DNA from: Pseudomonas nicosulfuronedens
Lineage (GTDB): Bacteria; Pseudomonadota; Gammaproteobacteria; Pseudomonadales; Pseudomonadaceae
DNA length: 64,000 nucleotides
Reading direction: 5' to 3'
NCBI RefSeq assembly: GCF_005877905.1
Contig: NZ_SWDV01000005.1
Coordinates: 186,001-250,000 of the forward strand
Part shown: positions 27,127 to 36,680 of the stretch, piece after piece
How the letters are laid out: every line of letters starts with the position of its first letter
Position numbering within the stretch: the first letter of the stretch is position 1
Position numbers and translations under genes: made by a program
The notes under the pieces: generated by a model
The model's database searches: none
Told to the model about the DNA's origin: nothing
What the model saw: only the letters and a program-made list of their open reading frames with translations

Positions 27127-28134
27127 TCACAGATGATCGGCGTCGACCACCGCCTTGACGAAGGCGTCCGGTGCCTCCTGCGGCAGGTTGTGGCCAACGC
27201 CTCCGGTGATAAGGCGGTACTCGTACTTGCCGCTGAAGCGCTTGGCGTAGGCCTCGGCCGGCGGATGCGGGGCGCCGTTGGCGTCCCCTTCGAGGGTGAT
27301 GGTCGGCACCTTGATGGCCGGGAATGCCGCCAGCTTCTTCTCCAGCTCCGCGTAACGCGGCTCGCCCTGGGCGAGGTTCAGGCGCCAGCGGTAGTTGTGG
27401 ATGGAGATCGCGCCGTGGTCGGGGTTGTCCAGGGCCTGGGCGCTGCGCTCGAAGGTGGCATCGTCGAACTTCCACTGCGGCGAAGCCAGTTGCCAGATCA
27501 GCCTGGCGAACTCGTGGCGGTACTTGTCGTAGCCGGCCTTGCCGCGCTCGGTGGAGAAATAGAACTGGTACCACCACTGCAGCTCGGCAGCCGGTGGCAG
27601 CGGCGCCTTGCCCGCTTCCTGGCTGCCGATCAGGTAGCCGCTGACCGACACCAGCGCCTTCACCCGCTCCGGCCAGAGCGCCGCGACGATGTCCGCCGAG
27701 CGTGCGCCCCAGTCGTAGCCGGCCAGCACGGCACTCTTGATCTTCAGCGCGTCCATGAAGTCGATGACGTCCACCGCCAGCGCGACCGGCTCACCATTGC
27801 GCTGGGTCGAGGCGGAGAGGAAGCGCGTTTCGCCATAGCCACGGGCATAGGGAATCAGCACGTGGTAGCCCTTGGCGGCCAGTTGCGGCGCTACTTCGGT
27901 GTAGCTGTGGATGTCGTACGGCCAGCCGTGCAGCAGGATCACCACCGGGCCATCGGCCGGGCCGGCTTCGGCGTAGGCGACATTGAGCAGGCCGGCGTCG
28001 ACGTGCTTGAGCGGGCCGAAAGTCGGATCTGCCGACGGCGCGTTAGCGGCCTGCGCCACCGAGCAGGAAGTGAATTGCGCGAGAGCGATAGCCAGCGCCG
28101 AGGCGCCGAGGAGCGGTTGCTTGAAGGGGTTCAT
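27127..28134 (-). CDS. Exported alpha/beta-hydrolase, epoxide-hydrolase/haloalkane-dehalogenase-like
   Basis: 335 residues from ATG 28134 (GGAGA upstream), signal peptide ending around SVAQA. HGWPYDIHSY forms the oxyanion region. GYDWGARSAD puts an Asp nucleophile in the elbow, as in epoxide hydrolases and dehalogenases. The catalytic His is in GVGHNLPQEAP. Likely periplasmic hydrolysis of an epoxide or related electrophile. Second gene of the probable operon; 14 bp before cytochrome P460. Confidence 0.87.
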   Translation of the reverse strand: MNPFKQPLLGASALAIALAQFTSCSVAQAANAPSADPTFGPLKHVDAGLLNVAYAEAGPADGPVVILLHGWPYDIHSYTEVAPQLAAKGYHVLIPYARGYGETRFLSASTQRNGEPVALAVDVIDFMDALKIKSAVLAGYDWGARSADIVAALWPERVKALVSVSGYLIGSQEAGKAPLPPAAELQWWYQFYFSTERGKAGYDKYRHEFARLIWQLASPQWKFDDATFERSAQALDNPDHGAISIHNYRWRLNLAQGEPRYAELEKKLAAFPAIKVPTITLEGDANGAPHPPAEAYAKRFSGKYEYRLITGGVGHNLPQEAPDAFVKAVVDADHL

Positions 28135-28213
28135 CACGGGTCTCCAGGGCAGGCGTCTGGCCTGCCCGGTGGTTGCCGGCAAGCGGCGGTCGGTTGGCGG
28201 GTGACTGGTGGGC

Positions 28214-29563
28214 CTAGTGGCTGGTCAGGCTGCTTCGCAGCGGGCGGAACGCCTCGCGCAGCTCCTCGCTGAACAGCTGTGGCTGCTCCCAGGCGGCGAA
28301 ATGGCCGCCCTTGTCCACCGCGTGGAAGTAATCCAGCGAGGGATAGGCGCGCTGCGCCCAGCTTTTCGGCGCGCGGTAGATCTCGCCGGGGAACACGGTG
28401 ATGGCCACCGGCACCTTGATCCGGTCGGTCTTCTGCGCGGTGGCGCTGAAGTTGTTGTTGTTGTTTTCCCAGTAGAAGCGCGAAGAGGAAGCGCCGGTGT
28501 TGGTCAGCCAGTAGAGCGAGATGTCGTCAAGCATCTCGTCGCGGCTCAGCACCCGCTCGGGCTCGCCGCCGCTGTCGGTCCAGGCGGCGAACTTCTCGTA
28601 CATCCAGGCGGCCATGCCGGCGGGCGAGTCGGCCAGGGAGTAGCCGATGGTCTGCGGGCGAGTCACCATCATCGCGCCGTAGGCAGCATTGCGGCCGAAG
28701 AAGGTGCTCAGCGCGTCGAAGGCGCGGCGCTCGTCGGCGCCCAGCCCGGCTGGCGCCGGGGCGCCTGAGTTGATCAGCCCGACCAGCTCCGGCGGCACCG
28801 TCGCCGGCATGTTCAGGTGGATGCCCAGCAGGCCGGCTGGGGCCAGGCGGCCAAGGGCATCGGAAATCACCGAGCCATGGTCGCCGCCCTGGGACACATA
28901 GTGGCTGTAGCCCAGGCGCTTCATCAGCACGTCCCAGGCGCGGGCCACCCGATCCGGGCCCCAGCCGGTGGCGGTCGGCTTGCCGGAAAAGCCATGGCCG
29001 GGGATCGCCGGGATCACCACGTCGAAGGCGTCTTCCGCGCGCCCACCATAGGCCACCGGGTCGGTCAGCGGGCCGATGGTCTTGAGGAACTCCAGCGGCG
29101 AGCCGGGCCAGCCGTGGGTGAGGATCAGCGGCATGGCGTGCGGCTCTTTCGAGCGCACGTGGATGAACTGGATGTCCACACCATCGATGCTGCTGATGAA
29201 CTGCGGCAGCGCATTGAGCCTGGCTTCGGCGCGGCGCCAGTCATAGTCCTCGCCCCAGTAGTTCACCAGCGCGCGGACCTTCTCCAGCTGGATGCCCTGC
29301 GAGGCGTCGTTGACCGTCTCGCGGTCCGGCCAGCGCGTCGCGGCGATACGCCGGCGCAGGTCGTCCAGTTGCTCCTGGGGCACCTGGATGCGAAACGGCC
29401 GCACACGCTCATCGGCCGGCGCGGTACCGCTGGCAGTAGCAGCGAACGTTTGCTGCAGCAGGTGGTGCTGACCGTCGCCGAGCAGGAACAGACCCACGGC
29501 GGTGGCCATGAGCGTGCGGCTGAAGCGACGGCGAAGTTGAGGCGATAACGGGGCGGCTGGCAT
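28214..29563 (-). CDS. Exported epoxide hydrolase with EHN domain
   Basis: 449 residues from ATG 29563 (GGGAG eight bases before). An N-terminal stretch RRRFSRTLMATAVGLFLL suggests a twin-arginine-like export signal. The epoxide hydrolase N-terminal domain (RPFRIQVPQEQLDDLRRRIAATRWPD) precedes the alpha/beta core with LILTHGWPGSPLEF, the elbow QGGDHGSVISDALG (Asp nucleophile) and GGHFAAWEQP (His). It is first of a probable five-gene operon and faces the sensor kinase gene across 221 bp containing three GRYACC-NN-GGTRTC boxes. Confidence 0.9.
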   Translation of the reverse strand: MPAAPLSPQLRRRFSRTLMATAVGLFLLGDGQHHLLQQTFAATASGTAPADERVRPFRIQVPQEQLDDLRRRIAATRWPDRETVNDASQGIQLEKVRALVNYWGEDYDWRRAEARLNALPQFISSIDGVDIQFIHVRSKEPHAMPLILTHGWPGSPLEFLKTIGPLTDPVAYGGRAEDAFDVVIPAIPGHGFSGKPTATGWGPDRVARAWDVLMKRLGYSHYVSQGGDHGSVISDALGRLAPAGLLGIHLNMPATVPPELVGLINSGAPAPAGLGADERRAFDALSTFFGRNAAYGAMMVTRPQTIGYSLADSPAGMAAWMYEKFAAWTDSGGEPERVLSRDEMLDDISLYWLTNTGASSSRFYWENNNNNFSATAQKTDRIKVPVAITVFPGEIYRAPKSWAQRAYPSLDYFHAVDKGGHFAAWEQPQLFSEELREAFRPLRSSLTSH

Positions 29564-29640
29564 GGTCGATCTCCCTGGTTCACTGGCCGACGGATCGGCG
29601 ACCTGCAGCGATATCACCAAAGCCCACCAGGCGCCGCGAT

Positions 29641-29654
29641 TGCACCATGGTGTC
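29641..29654. promoter_or_regulatory. GRYACC-NN-GGTRTC box A
   Basis: TGCACCATGGTGTC, within a perfect CACCATGGTG palindrome. Part of a 16-bp stretch repeated exactly at 38567-38582. The ACCATGGT core equals that of the STY box of the FixJ-type regulator StyR. Confidence 0.6.
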
Positions 29655-29658
29655 GGTC

Positions 29659-29672
29659 GATACCTTGGTATC
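29659..29672. promoter_or_regulatory. GRYACC-NN-GGTRTC box B
   Basis: GATACCTTGGTATC, perfect six-base arms, centred 18 bp from box A. Confidence 0.6.
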
Positions 29673-29708
29673 GGGCCCGGCGCGTGACGCACTTGCGGTG
29701 CCGCGGCC

Positions 29709-29722
29709 GACACCTAGGTATC
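29709..29722. promoter_or_regulatory. GRYACC-NN-GGTRTC box C
   Basis: GACACCTAGGTATC, five of six arm pairs match; 63 bp upstream of the sensor kinase start. Confidence 0.55.
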
Positions 29723-29784
29723 ATTGGCAGCCCCGCCAACAAGGCGCATGCTCGCCCCACGGCTAGCGCCGGGAGAGGACCGGT

Positions 29785-32583
29785 ATGCACAACGAAGTCG
29801 TCGACAAGCTGCCCGACATGGTGTGGACCGCCAGCGCCGAAGGCCGCCTGGACAGCGTCAACCAGGCCTGGCGCCTGTATGCCGGGCGCGGCCTCGATTC
29901 CCTCGGCGAGCATGCCTGGCAGGCGCTGGTGCACCCCGAAGACCTAGCGGCGCTGCAGCGCGGTTGGTACGCCATCCGCCAGACCGGCGTCCCGCGCGAT
30001 CTGCAGGCACGCCTGCGCCGCCACGATGGGGTGTACCGCCGCTTCCTTCTGCGCGCCCGACCGCTCGCCGACGACCTTGGCCAGCCTGCCGGCTGGTGCG
30101 GCCAGAACATCGATATCGAGGACCTGCTGCCCGCAGCGCCCGTGACCGTGACGCGCGAGACGCAGGACCTGATCGACAGCATTCCTGCACTGATCTCGCT
30201 GATGACGCCCGCGGGCGAGCTGGAGTGCGTCAACCGGCACAACAGCGACTACCTGGGCGCCAGCTTCGAGGAGCTGCGCCACTGGACCAGCTCCGACACC
30301 ATCCACCCCGACGACCTGCCCCACGCGCTGGCCGCCTGGAAGCACTCGGTGGCCAGCGGCGATCCATACAACTTCCAGCAGCGGGTGCGCGGCGCGGACG
30401 GCATCTACCGCTGGTTCCACGTGCGCGCCCTGCCCCACCGCGACACCGAGGGGAACATCCAGCGCTGGTTCGTGCTGAAGGTGGACATCGACGAGCAGCG
30501 GCGCGACCAGGCATTGATCGCTCAGGCGCAGAAGTCGCTGGCCAGCGCGCTGGAAGAAGTGAGCGCCTCCGAAGACCGCCTGCGCACCCTGATCGACGCC
30601 GTGCCGGGCTTCGTCTGGCGCACCGATCCCGACGGCAGCGTCGAGTTCCTCAACCAGCGCTGGTTCGACTACACCGGCATGACCCCGGAAAACGCCGCCG
30701 GCGTCGGCTGGATGACCGCCCTGCACCCCGAAGACGCGCCGGCACTGGGCGTCTACTGGCAAGGCCTGCTGGAAGCCGGCAGCGCCGGCGAGTTCGAAGC
30801 GCGCCTGCGGCGCTTCGATGGCAGCTACCGCTGGTTCCTCATCCGCGCAGTGCCCCAGTTGGACGCGGCCGGCCGCGTACTGAAATGGTACGGCGGCAAC
30901 ACCGACATCCACGTACGCAAACAGGCCGAACTACTGCTGGCCGGCGAGAAGCGCCTGCTCGGACTGATGGCCGGTGGCTGCGCCCTGCCGCAGGTGCTGG
31001 ACACCCTTTGCGAACTGGTGGAAACCAACCTCGAGGGCAGCCGCTGCGCCATCACCCTGGTAGCGCCCCGCCATGGCCGCTTGCCGGAAGCGACGCCGCG
31101 CCTGCAGGCCGGCGCCGCACCGCATCTGCCGGCTTCGATGTACGGCGGGGCGGACGGCCAGCCCGTGGAGGCTCATGGCAGTCCGCAAGCGCAAGTCGCG
31201 CTCGACAACGCCAGCGTGCAGGTCGACGACCTGCACGGTGAAACCCGCTGGCCCGACTGGCGCCAACAGGCTCGGGCTTGCGGGCTGCGAGCGCTGGCGG
31301 CAGTACCGGTGGTGTCCAACCACGGCGAGGTGAGCGGCATCCTCTCGGTGTATTTCCTCCAACCGCAGAGGGTGAGCGAAAGCCAGTGCGCGCTGATCTC
31401 GCAGTTCACCCACCTCGCCAGCATCGCCATCGACCGCGCCCGCAGCGAAGCCGCCCTGCGCCAGAGCGAAGCCTTCCTGGCCAAGGCCCAACGCATCAGC
31501 CTCACCGGTACCTTCTCCTGGCGCGTGGACAACGACGAGATCGCCTGGTCGGAAGAAATCTACCGGCTCCTCGACCTGCAGCCGGGCCTGACGCCGAGCT
31601 TCGAGCTGATCTTCTCGCGCATCCACCCGGACGATCGCGCCACCGTGGAAGAAATGCTCAAGTGTCAGCGCCTCGACGGCTGCGACTTCGAACACGAACA
31701 CCGGCTGTTGCTTCCCAGCGGGGCCGTGCGCCACGTCCACCTGGTTGCCCAGGCCACCCGCGAGAGCGACGGCGCGCTGCTGTACATCGCTACGGCGCAG
31801 GACGTCACCCAGCGCCGCCTGGCCGAGGAAACCCTGCACCGGACCCGCGCCGAACTGGCGCACGTGGCTCGTGTGGCCAGCCTGGGCGCACTGACCGCGT
31901 CCATCGCCCACGAGGTCAACCAGCCGCTGTCGGGCATCATCACCAACGCCAGCACCTGCCTGCGCATGCTGGGTGCGCAGACTCCCAACCTGGAAGGCGC
32001 TCGGGAAACCGCGCGGCGCACCATCCGCGACGGTAACCGTGCGGCGGACGTGATCAAGCGCCTGCGCGGCCTGTTCGCCCGCCACGAAGCGGTGAGCGAG
32101 CAGGTGGATCTCAACGAAGCCGCACGGGAAGTGATCGCCATGTTGCACAACGAGCTGCAGCGCCACGGCGTGACCATACTGCCCACGCTGGCAGAGGAAC
32201 TGCCCGCCGTGAGCGGCGACCGTGTGCAGCTGCAGCAGGTGATCCTCAACCTCATCCTCAATGCCATCGATGCGTTGGGCGAAGTGCATGACCGCCCCCG
32301 CCAGCTGCGCATCAGCACCGGCCATGATCTGGATACGAGCATCTTCCTGGCAGTACGCGACAACGGCGCGGGCTTCGCGCCGGAGGATGCCGGCCGCCTG
32401 TTCGATGCCTTCTTCAGCACCAAGCAGTCGGGCATGGGCATCGGCCTGTGGGTCAGCCGCTCCATCATCGAACACCACGCTGGCCGGGTCTGGGCAACCA
32501 CCCACGACGGGCCGGGCTCCACCTTCATCTTCGCGCTGCCCCCGGCACTACCCAGCCACGACCAACCGACGGAGATCCGCTGA
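29785..32583 (+). CDS. Multi-PAS/GAF sensor histidine kinase
   Basis: 932 residues, no membrane segment. Order: PAS (1-115), PAS (125-245), PAS (270-385), GAF-like (395-565), PAS (570-690), HisKA with phospho-acceptor His709 in SIAHEVNQPLSG, and HATPase (805-925) with NLILNAIDAL, DNGAGF and GMGIGLWVSRSI. The kinase core belongs to the FixL/TodS/StyS-like group, which pairs with FixJ-type regulators. Its stop overlaps the start of a lone receiver (TGATG), followed by a FixJ-type regulator. It probably senses a soluble ligand or redox state and controls the divergent hydrolase operon. Confidence 0.93.
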   Translation: MHNEVVDKLPDMVWTASAEGRLDSVNQAWRLYAGRGLDSLGEHAWQALVHPEDLAALQRGWYAIRQTGVPRDLQARLRRHDGVYRRFLLRARPLADDLGQPAGWCGQNIDIEDLLPAAPVTVTRETQDLIDSIPALISLMTPAGELECVNRHNSDYLGASFEELRHWTSSDTIHPDDLPHALAAWKHSVASGDPYNFQQRVRGADGIYRWFHVRALPHRDTEGNIQRWFVLKVDIDEQRRDQALIAQAQKSLASALEEVSASEDRLRTLIDAVPGFVWRTDPDGSVEFLNQRWFDYTGMTPENAAGVGWMTALHPEDAPALGVYWQGLLEAGSAGEFEARLRRFDGSYRWFLIRAVPQLDAAGRVLKWYGGNTDIHVRKQAELLLAGEKRLLGLMAGGCALPQVLDTLCELVETNLEGSRCAITLVAPRHGRLPEATPRLQAGAAPHLPASMYGGADGQPVEAHGSPQAQVALDNASVQVDDLHGETRWPDWRQQARACGLRALAAVPVVSNHGEVSGILSVYFLQPQRVSESQCALISQFTHLASIAIDRARSEAALRQSEAFLAKAQRISLTGTFSWRVDNDEIAWSEEIYRLLDLQPGLTPSFELIFSRIHPDDRATVEEMLKCQRLDGCDFEHEHRLLLPSGAVRHVHLVAQATRESDGALLYIATAQDVTQRRLAEETLHRTRAELAHVARVASLGALTASIAHEVNQPLSGIITNASTCLRMLGAQTPNLEGARETARRTIRDGNRAADVIKRLRGLFARHEAVSEQVDLNEAAREVIAMLHNELQRHGVTILPTLAEELPAVSGDRVQLQQVILNLILNAIDALGEVHDRPRQLRISTGHDLDTSIFLAVRDNGAGFAPEDAGRLFDAFFSTKQSGMGIGLWVSRSIIEHHAGRVWATTHDGPGSTFIFALPPALPSHDQPTEIR

Positions 32584-32954
32584 TGGCTACGCCCCTGCTC
32601 GTGTCGGTGGTCGATGACGACGAATCGGTGCGCGAATCCCTGCCGGACCTGCTGCGCGAGTTCGGTTTCGAGGTGAACGCCTTCTCCTCGGCGGAAGCGT
32701 TTCTCGCCTCGGAAGCCCTGCAGACTACCCGCTGCCTGATCCTCGACGTGTCGATGCCGGGCATGAGCGGGCCACAGTTGCAGAAGGAACTGGCCCTGCG
32801 CGCCATCCACGTGCCGATCATCTTCATCACCGCCTATAGCGACGCGACCACCTGCCCGCGCCTCATCGCCCAGGGCGCGGTGGCCTGCCTGCTCAAGCCG
32901 TTCAGCGAAGCGGAACTGCTCAAGGCGCTCAGCGCCGCCCTGCCGGTCGGCTGA
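32583..32954 (+). CDS. Single-domain response regulator (receiver only)
   Basis: 123 residues: a complete receiver domain with the acidic pocket VVDDDES, phospho-acceptor Asp in LILDVSMPGMSG, Thr/Ser in IIFITAY and Lys in LLKPFSE. There is no output domain. It is translationally coupled to the kinase gene and followed after 32 bp by the FixJ-type regulator. It may act as a phosphate sink or shuttle, or as a modulator of the kinase. Confidence 0.92.
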   Translation: MATPLLVSVVDDDESVRESLPDLLREFGFEVNAFSSAEAFLASEALQTTRCLILDVSMPGMSGPQLQKELALRAIHVPIIFITAYSDATTCPRLIAQGAVACLLKPFSEAELLKALSAALPVG

Positions 32955-32986
32955 CAGCCCGGTCGACGCCCCTCGGAGGACATGGC

Positions 32987-33658
32987 ATGTTCAACCCCAT
33001 CCCAGCCCAGCGAACGGAAGCCCTGTCGATGATCGAAGCGACACCCATCGTCTACGTGGTCGACGACGACATCTCGGTGCGCGAGTCACTGGAGTTGCTG
33101 ATCCGCTCGGCCGGCTGGCGACCCAGGCTGTTCGACGCCGCCAGCGCCTTCCTCGACGAGTCGCCGAGCCTCGCGCCCAGCTGCCTGGTGCTGGACGTGA
33201 ACCTGCCGGACCTCAACGGGCTCGACCTGCAGCGCAGCGTCGCCGGCGAGCGCCCGGCGATGCCGATCATCTTCATCACCGGTTATGGCGACGTACCGCT
33301 CACCGTGCGCGCGATGAAAGCCGGTGCCGTGGAGTTCCTCACCAAGCCGTTCGACAGCGACACACTGCTGAACGCCATCGCCGACGCCCTGGAACACAGC
33401 CGCGCCGCGCTCGGCCAGCAATCACGCCTGGAGGCCCTGCGCCAGGCCTACGCCCTGCTCACCGGTCGCGAGCGGGAAGTGCTGGGGATGGTGGTGGCCG
33501 GCCGCCTGAACAAGCAGGTTGCCGCCGACCTGGGCATCAGCGAGATCACCGTGAAGGCGCACCGTGGCCGGGTCATGCGCAAGATGCGGGCGCGCACGCT
33601 GCCGGACCTGGTGAACATGGCGGCATTGCTCGCCATCACGCCGCCCGAGAGCCGCTGA
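32987..33658 (+). CDS. FixJ/LuxR-type response regulator
   Basis: 223 residues: receiver (residues 18-135; VVDDDIS, phospho-acceptor in LVLDVNLPDLNG, IIFITGYGDVP, LTKPFD) and a LuxR-type HTH (TGREREVLGMVVAGRLNKQVAADLGISEITVKAHRGRVMRKM). GGAGGACATGGC precedes ATG 32987; a second Met at 33029 is possible. The family (FixJ, StyR, TodT) activates sigma-70 promoters from palindromes. I infer it binds the GRYACC-NN-GGTRTC boxes upstream of the kinase, the hydrolase operon and the creatininase-family gene. Convergent with the next gene, 7 bp apart. Confidence 0.92.
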   Translation: MFNPIPAQRTEALSMIEATPIVYVVDDDISVRESLELLIRSAGWRPRLFDAASAFLDESPSLAPSCLVLDVNLPDLNGLDLQRSVAGERPAMPIIFITGYGDVPLTVRAMKAGAVEFLTKPFDSDTLLNAIADALEHSRAALGQQSRLEALRQAYALLTGREREVLGMVVAGRLNKQVAADLGISEITVKAHRGRVMRKMRARTLPDLVNMAALLAITPPESR

Positions 33659-33665
33659 GTTCGAC

Positions 33666-36539
33666 TCAGGCGCTCTCGCTCAAGGCTCGGCGCAACGCTT
33701 TCAGCTGGCGGACATCCAGCGTATCGGAACCCTCATCCAGTTGGCAGGCCTCCAGCAGCGCCAGCGCCTCGCTCTGTTGCCCCTGCTTCGCCCGCAGCCG
33801 CGCCAGGTCCAGGCTCGAACGCAACACCCAGGCACGCGCACCCTGTTCACGCGCCATCGCCAGCGATTCCTGCAGAACGCGCTCCACCATCTGGTCCCCC
33901 TCCTCGCCCAGCGCACCGATGACCTGCGCTTCGATACGCATCAACTCCGGCAACGCATAGGCATCGCCACTGCTGCGGCAATGCGCGATGCAACGCTGTG
34001 CCACATGCAGCGCGCGGCGATAGTCGCCGGCGAGGACAAGGCCCTCGGCCAGGGCGATCTCGAACGACGTGGTCAGCAATTCGTAACGCATGCCGTGCAG
34101 GCGCGTGAGGCTTTCTTCCAGCTGCCGCACGGCATCGCCGGGCTGCTCGCGGCGAATCGCGATGGCCGCACGCAACCCTGGCGTCGCGGCCTGATAAGGC
34201 GCGAAGGCGTTGGCCTCGGCGATGCGGCTGAAGGTCGCCAGGCTGCGCTCGGCCTTGTCCAGTTCGCCGGTCCAGATATGGATGCACAGCGTCCACACCA
34301 GGGCGATGCAATGGGTAGCCGGATGATTGAGCTCCGCTGCCTCGGCCTCCACCTGGTCCGCCCAGCGCCGCGACTGGTCGGCGCAACCGAGCAGCCAGAG
34401 CGTGCGCGCCAGGGCCAGCCCGGTGCGGTTGTGGTGGTCGAAGCCGTAGTGCAGCGTGCGGCTGCGCTCCGAGGGCAGGCTGTTGCGCAGGGACTTCTCC
34501 AGCTCCTCGCGCGCCCGCTCCTGGTCGCCCAGCAGGTGATGGGATATGCCGGCGAGCGAGGCAGCCACCGCCACCGCTTCTGGCTCGCCCAGGGTGTCGC
34601 CGACCAGCACCGCGCGTTCCGCCCAGGCCAATGACGAGGCGAAGTCGCCGATGCGTTCGTAGAAGATCTGCAGGCGCCCCAGCACCCGCAACTCGGCCCA
34701 GTGGTCGCCCAGCGCCACGGCTATTTCCAGCGCACGCAGCAGGGCCTTGCCAGCTGCCTCGCTGTTGCCGCGGGTGAACATCAGCACCAGCCCGAGGGCC
34801 GCTTGCAGTTCCATTTCCGTGGGCGTGCCGAAGTAGCCCAGCTCCAGCAGTTCGGTGGCCCGCGCGCACCAGGTGCGGCACTCCACCTGCAGCGAATAGT
34901 GCAGGAACAGCGGCGCACTGGCTGCCGCCAGCGGTAGCGCCAGACCGGGGTCGCCCTGCGGGCCGAAGCTCCACTCCAGTGCGCTGCGCACGTTGCCCAG
35001 CTGGCTGGCCAGCCGGGTGCAGCCCTCGTAGATCACTTCGGGCTGGCTACCCAGCTGCTCCAGCAGCCACAGGTAATAGGCGGCGTGACGGAAGGCCAGG
35101 GCATGCGCCTCCTCATGGCCGTGGGAAGCCGCTTTTTCGCGGGCAAAGGCGCGGGTCATCTCCAGCAAACGGTAGGCCGTGGCGGCCTCGCTGCGGTCCA
35201 CCGCCACGAGCCCCTTGGCCGTCAGTTCATCGAGGATGGCGGCTGCTTCCAGCGCGTCGATCCGCGCGTCGGCAACAACCTGCGCGGCCGCCTCCTGGGA
35301 GAAGGGCCCGACGAAGACCGAAAGACGGTCGAACACCAGCCGCTCGTTCCCGGACAACAGCCCGTAGCTCCAGTCCAGCATCGCGCGCAATGTCTGGTGA
35401 CGCGGCTGTGCCGTGCGCCGACCGGCCCAGCCCAGGGAAAACCGCTCCCCTAGCAGCGCATGGGTCGCCTTCACCCCATGGACCGCCACCCGTACCGCTG
35501 CCAATTCGATGGGCAAGGCCATACCACCCAGGCGCCGGCACATGTCGGCAATCAGGCCCGGGTCGCCGTCCTGCAGGTGCAGCGAGGCATTGGCGGCTTC
35601 GGCGCGCTCGACGAACAGCCGTACGGCCGGGAACTCCAGCAAGGTTTCGACCGGCAAGCCCTGCGGGTCTTCGGGAAAGTCCAGCGGGCCCAGCCAATGC
35701 GCCTCTTCGTCCCGCGCGCGCAGCGGCTCGCGGCTGGTCGCAAGCAGGCCGACGCCGGGAGCGGCGTCGCGAATGCGCTCGGCCAGTGCCGACACCACGT
35801 CCACCACGTGTTCGCAGTTGTCGACGATCAGCAGCAGCTCCTGCCCTTTGAGGTGCGCCAGCAGCACTGCCAGCGGGTCCTCGGCCTGCACCGGCACGCC
35901 CAGCGAGGCGGCCAGCGCCGAAGCCACCAGTTGCTCATCCTCGACCTGCGCCAGGTCGATGAAGCGCACGGCCTGCCGGCGTTCGGCGGCCAGGCGGTGG
36001 CCCACCTCATTGGCCAGGCTGGTCTTGCCCACACCGCCTGTGCCAACGATGGTGAACAAGCGCGGCTCGCGCAGGCGCTGCAGGATCATCTGCACATCGG
36101 CCTCGCGGCCGATCAGTTTCAGCCGCGGTGGCAAGCTGCCGACGCCCTCGCCCATGCTCGCCACCGGCAGCACTGCCGGCGAGGCTTCGCTACCATGGCT
36201 TACCGGTGCGACGAAGGCATAGCCGACACCCACCTGGGTGGCGATGTAGCGCGCGCCGTCTTCGCCGTCGCCCAAGGCGCGGCGCAGGCCGGTCATGTGG
36301 AAGCGCAGGCTGCCCTCTTCCACCACCATGTCGGGCCACACGCGCTTGAGCAGCTCACGCTTGGAGAGCACACGGCCGGGCTTTTCCAGCAAGGCAAGCA
36401 GCAGGTCGAAGGCACGCCCGCCGATGTCCATCGGCTGTGCATCTCGGGTAAGCAGGCGCTTGCCGGGCACGACCCGGAACGGACCGAATTCGACCGGCGT
36501 TTTCAATGAGGAGGACGGATCGTCCGCTGCGGACTCCAC
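33666..36539 (-). CDS. Winged-helix transcriptional regulator with NB-ARC-like ATPase and TPR-like C-terminus
   Basis: 957 residues from GTG 36539, which has GGAAGAG in front; the frame stays open to a GTG at 36614, which lacks a ribosome site. An OmpR/CadC-type winged helix (FGPFRVVPGKRLLTRDAQPM...LLKRVWP...GLRRALGD...YIATQVGVGYAFV) spans about 17-112. A STAND/AfsR-like ATPase follows with Walker A GTGGVGKTS (about 166-174) and Walker B ELLLIVDNCEHV. The rest is helical and TPR-like. The family acts as ATP-gated signal integrators. No target gene is obvious; it is convergent with the FixJ-type regulator. Confidence 0.88.
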   Translation of the reverse strand: MESAADDPSSSLKTPVEFGPFRVVPGKRLLTRDAQPMDIGGRAFDLLLALLEKPGRVLSKRELLKRVWPDMVVEEGSLRFHMTGLRRALGDGEDGARYIATQVGVGYAFVAPVSHGSEASPAVLPVASMGEGVGSLPPRLKLIGREADVQMILQRLREPRLFTIVGTGGVGKTSLANEVGHRLAAERRQAVRFIDLAQVEDEQLVASALAASLGVPVQAEDPLAVLLAHLKGQELLLIVDNCEHVVDVVSALAERIRDAAPGVGLLATSREPLRARDEEAHWLGPLDFPEDPQGLPVETLLEFPAVRLFVERAEAANASLHLQDGDPGLIADMCRRLGGMALPIELAAVRVAVHGVKATHALLGERFSLGWAGRRTAQPRHQTLRAMLDWSYGLLSGNERLVFDRLSVFVGPFSQEAAAQVVADARIDALEAAAILDELTAKGLVAVDRSEAATAYRLLEMTRAFAREKAASHGHEEAHALAFRHAAYYLWLLEQLGSQPEVIYEGCTRLASQLGNVRSALEWSFGPQGDPGLALPLAAASAPLFLHYSLQVECRTWCARATELLELGYFGTPTEMELQAALGLVLMFTRGNSEAAGKALLRALEIAVALGDHWAELRVLGRLQIFYERIGDFASSLAWAERAVLVGDTLGEPEAVAVAASLAGISHHLLGDQERAREELEKSLRNSLPSERSRTLHYGFDHHNRTGLALARTLWLLGCADQSRRWADQVEAEAAELNHPATHCIALVWTLCIHIWTGELDKAERSLATFSRIAEANAFAPYQAATPGLRAAIAIRREQPGDAVRQLEESLTRLHGMRYELLTTSFEIALAEGLVLAGDYRRALHVAQRCIAHCRSSGDAYALPELMRIEAQVIGALGEEGDQMVERVLQESLAMAREQGARAWVLRSSLDLARLRAKQGQQSEALALLEACQLDEGSDTLDVRQLKALRRALSESA

Positions 36540-36680
36540 GGGGCGTCTCTTCCGGCAAGGGGAGTGGGCGCGAGACTGGCCCGCAAGTCCTAGCAGGATA
36601 GGAGTTTCGAGCACGCGATCAAGCCTTTGCGTGACCTTTTATGCGGGCTGTCACGCCCAGTGGCCAGCGGCACTGGCTGA

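Noticed and set aside
27113-27577. N-terminal extension of cytochrome P460
   Set aside because: A signal peptide and ribosome site define the start at 27112; the extension is antisense-like shadow of the hydrolase gene.
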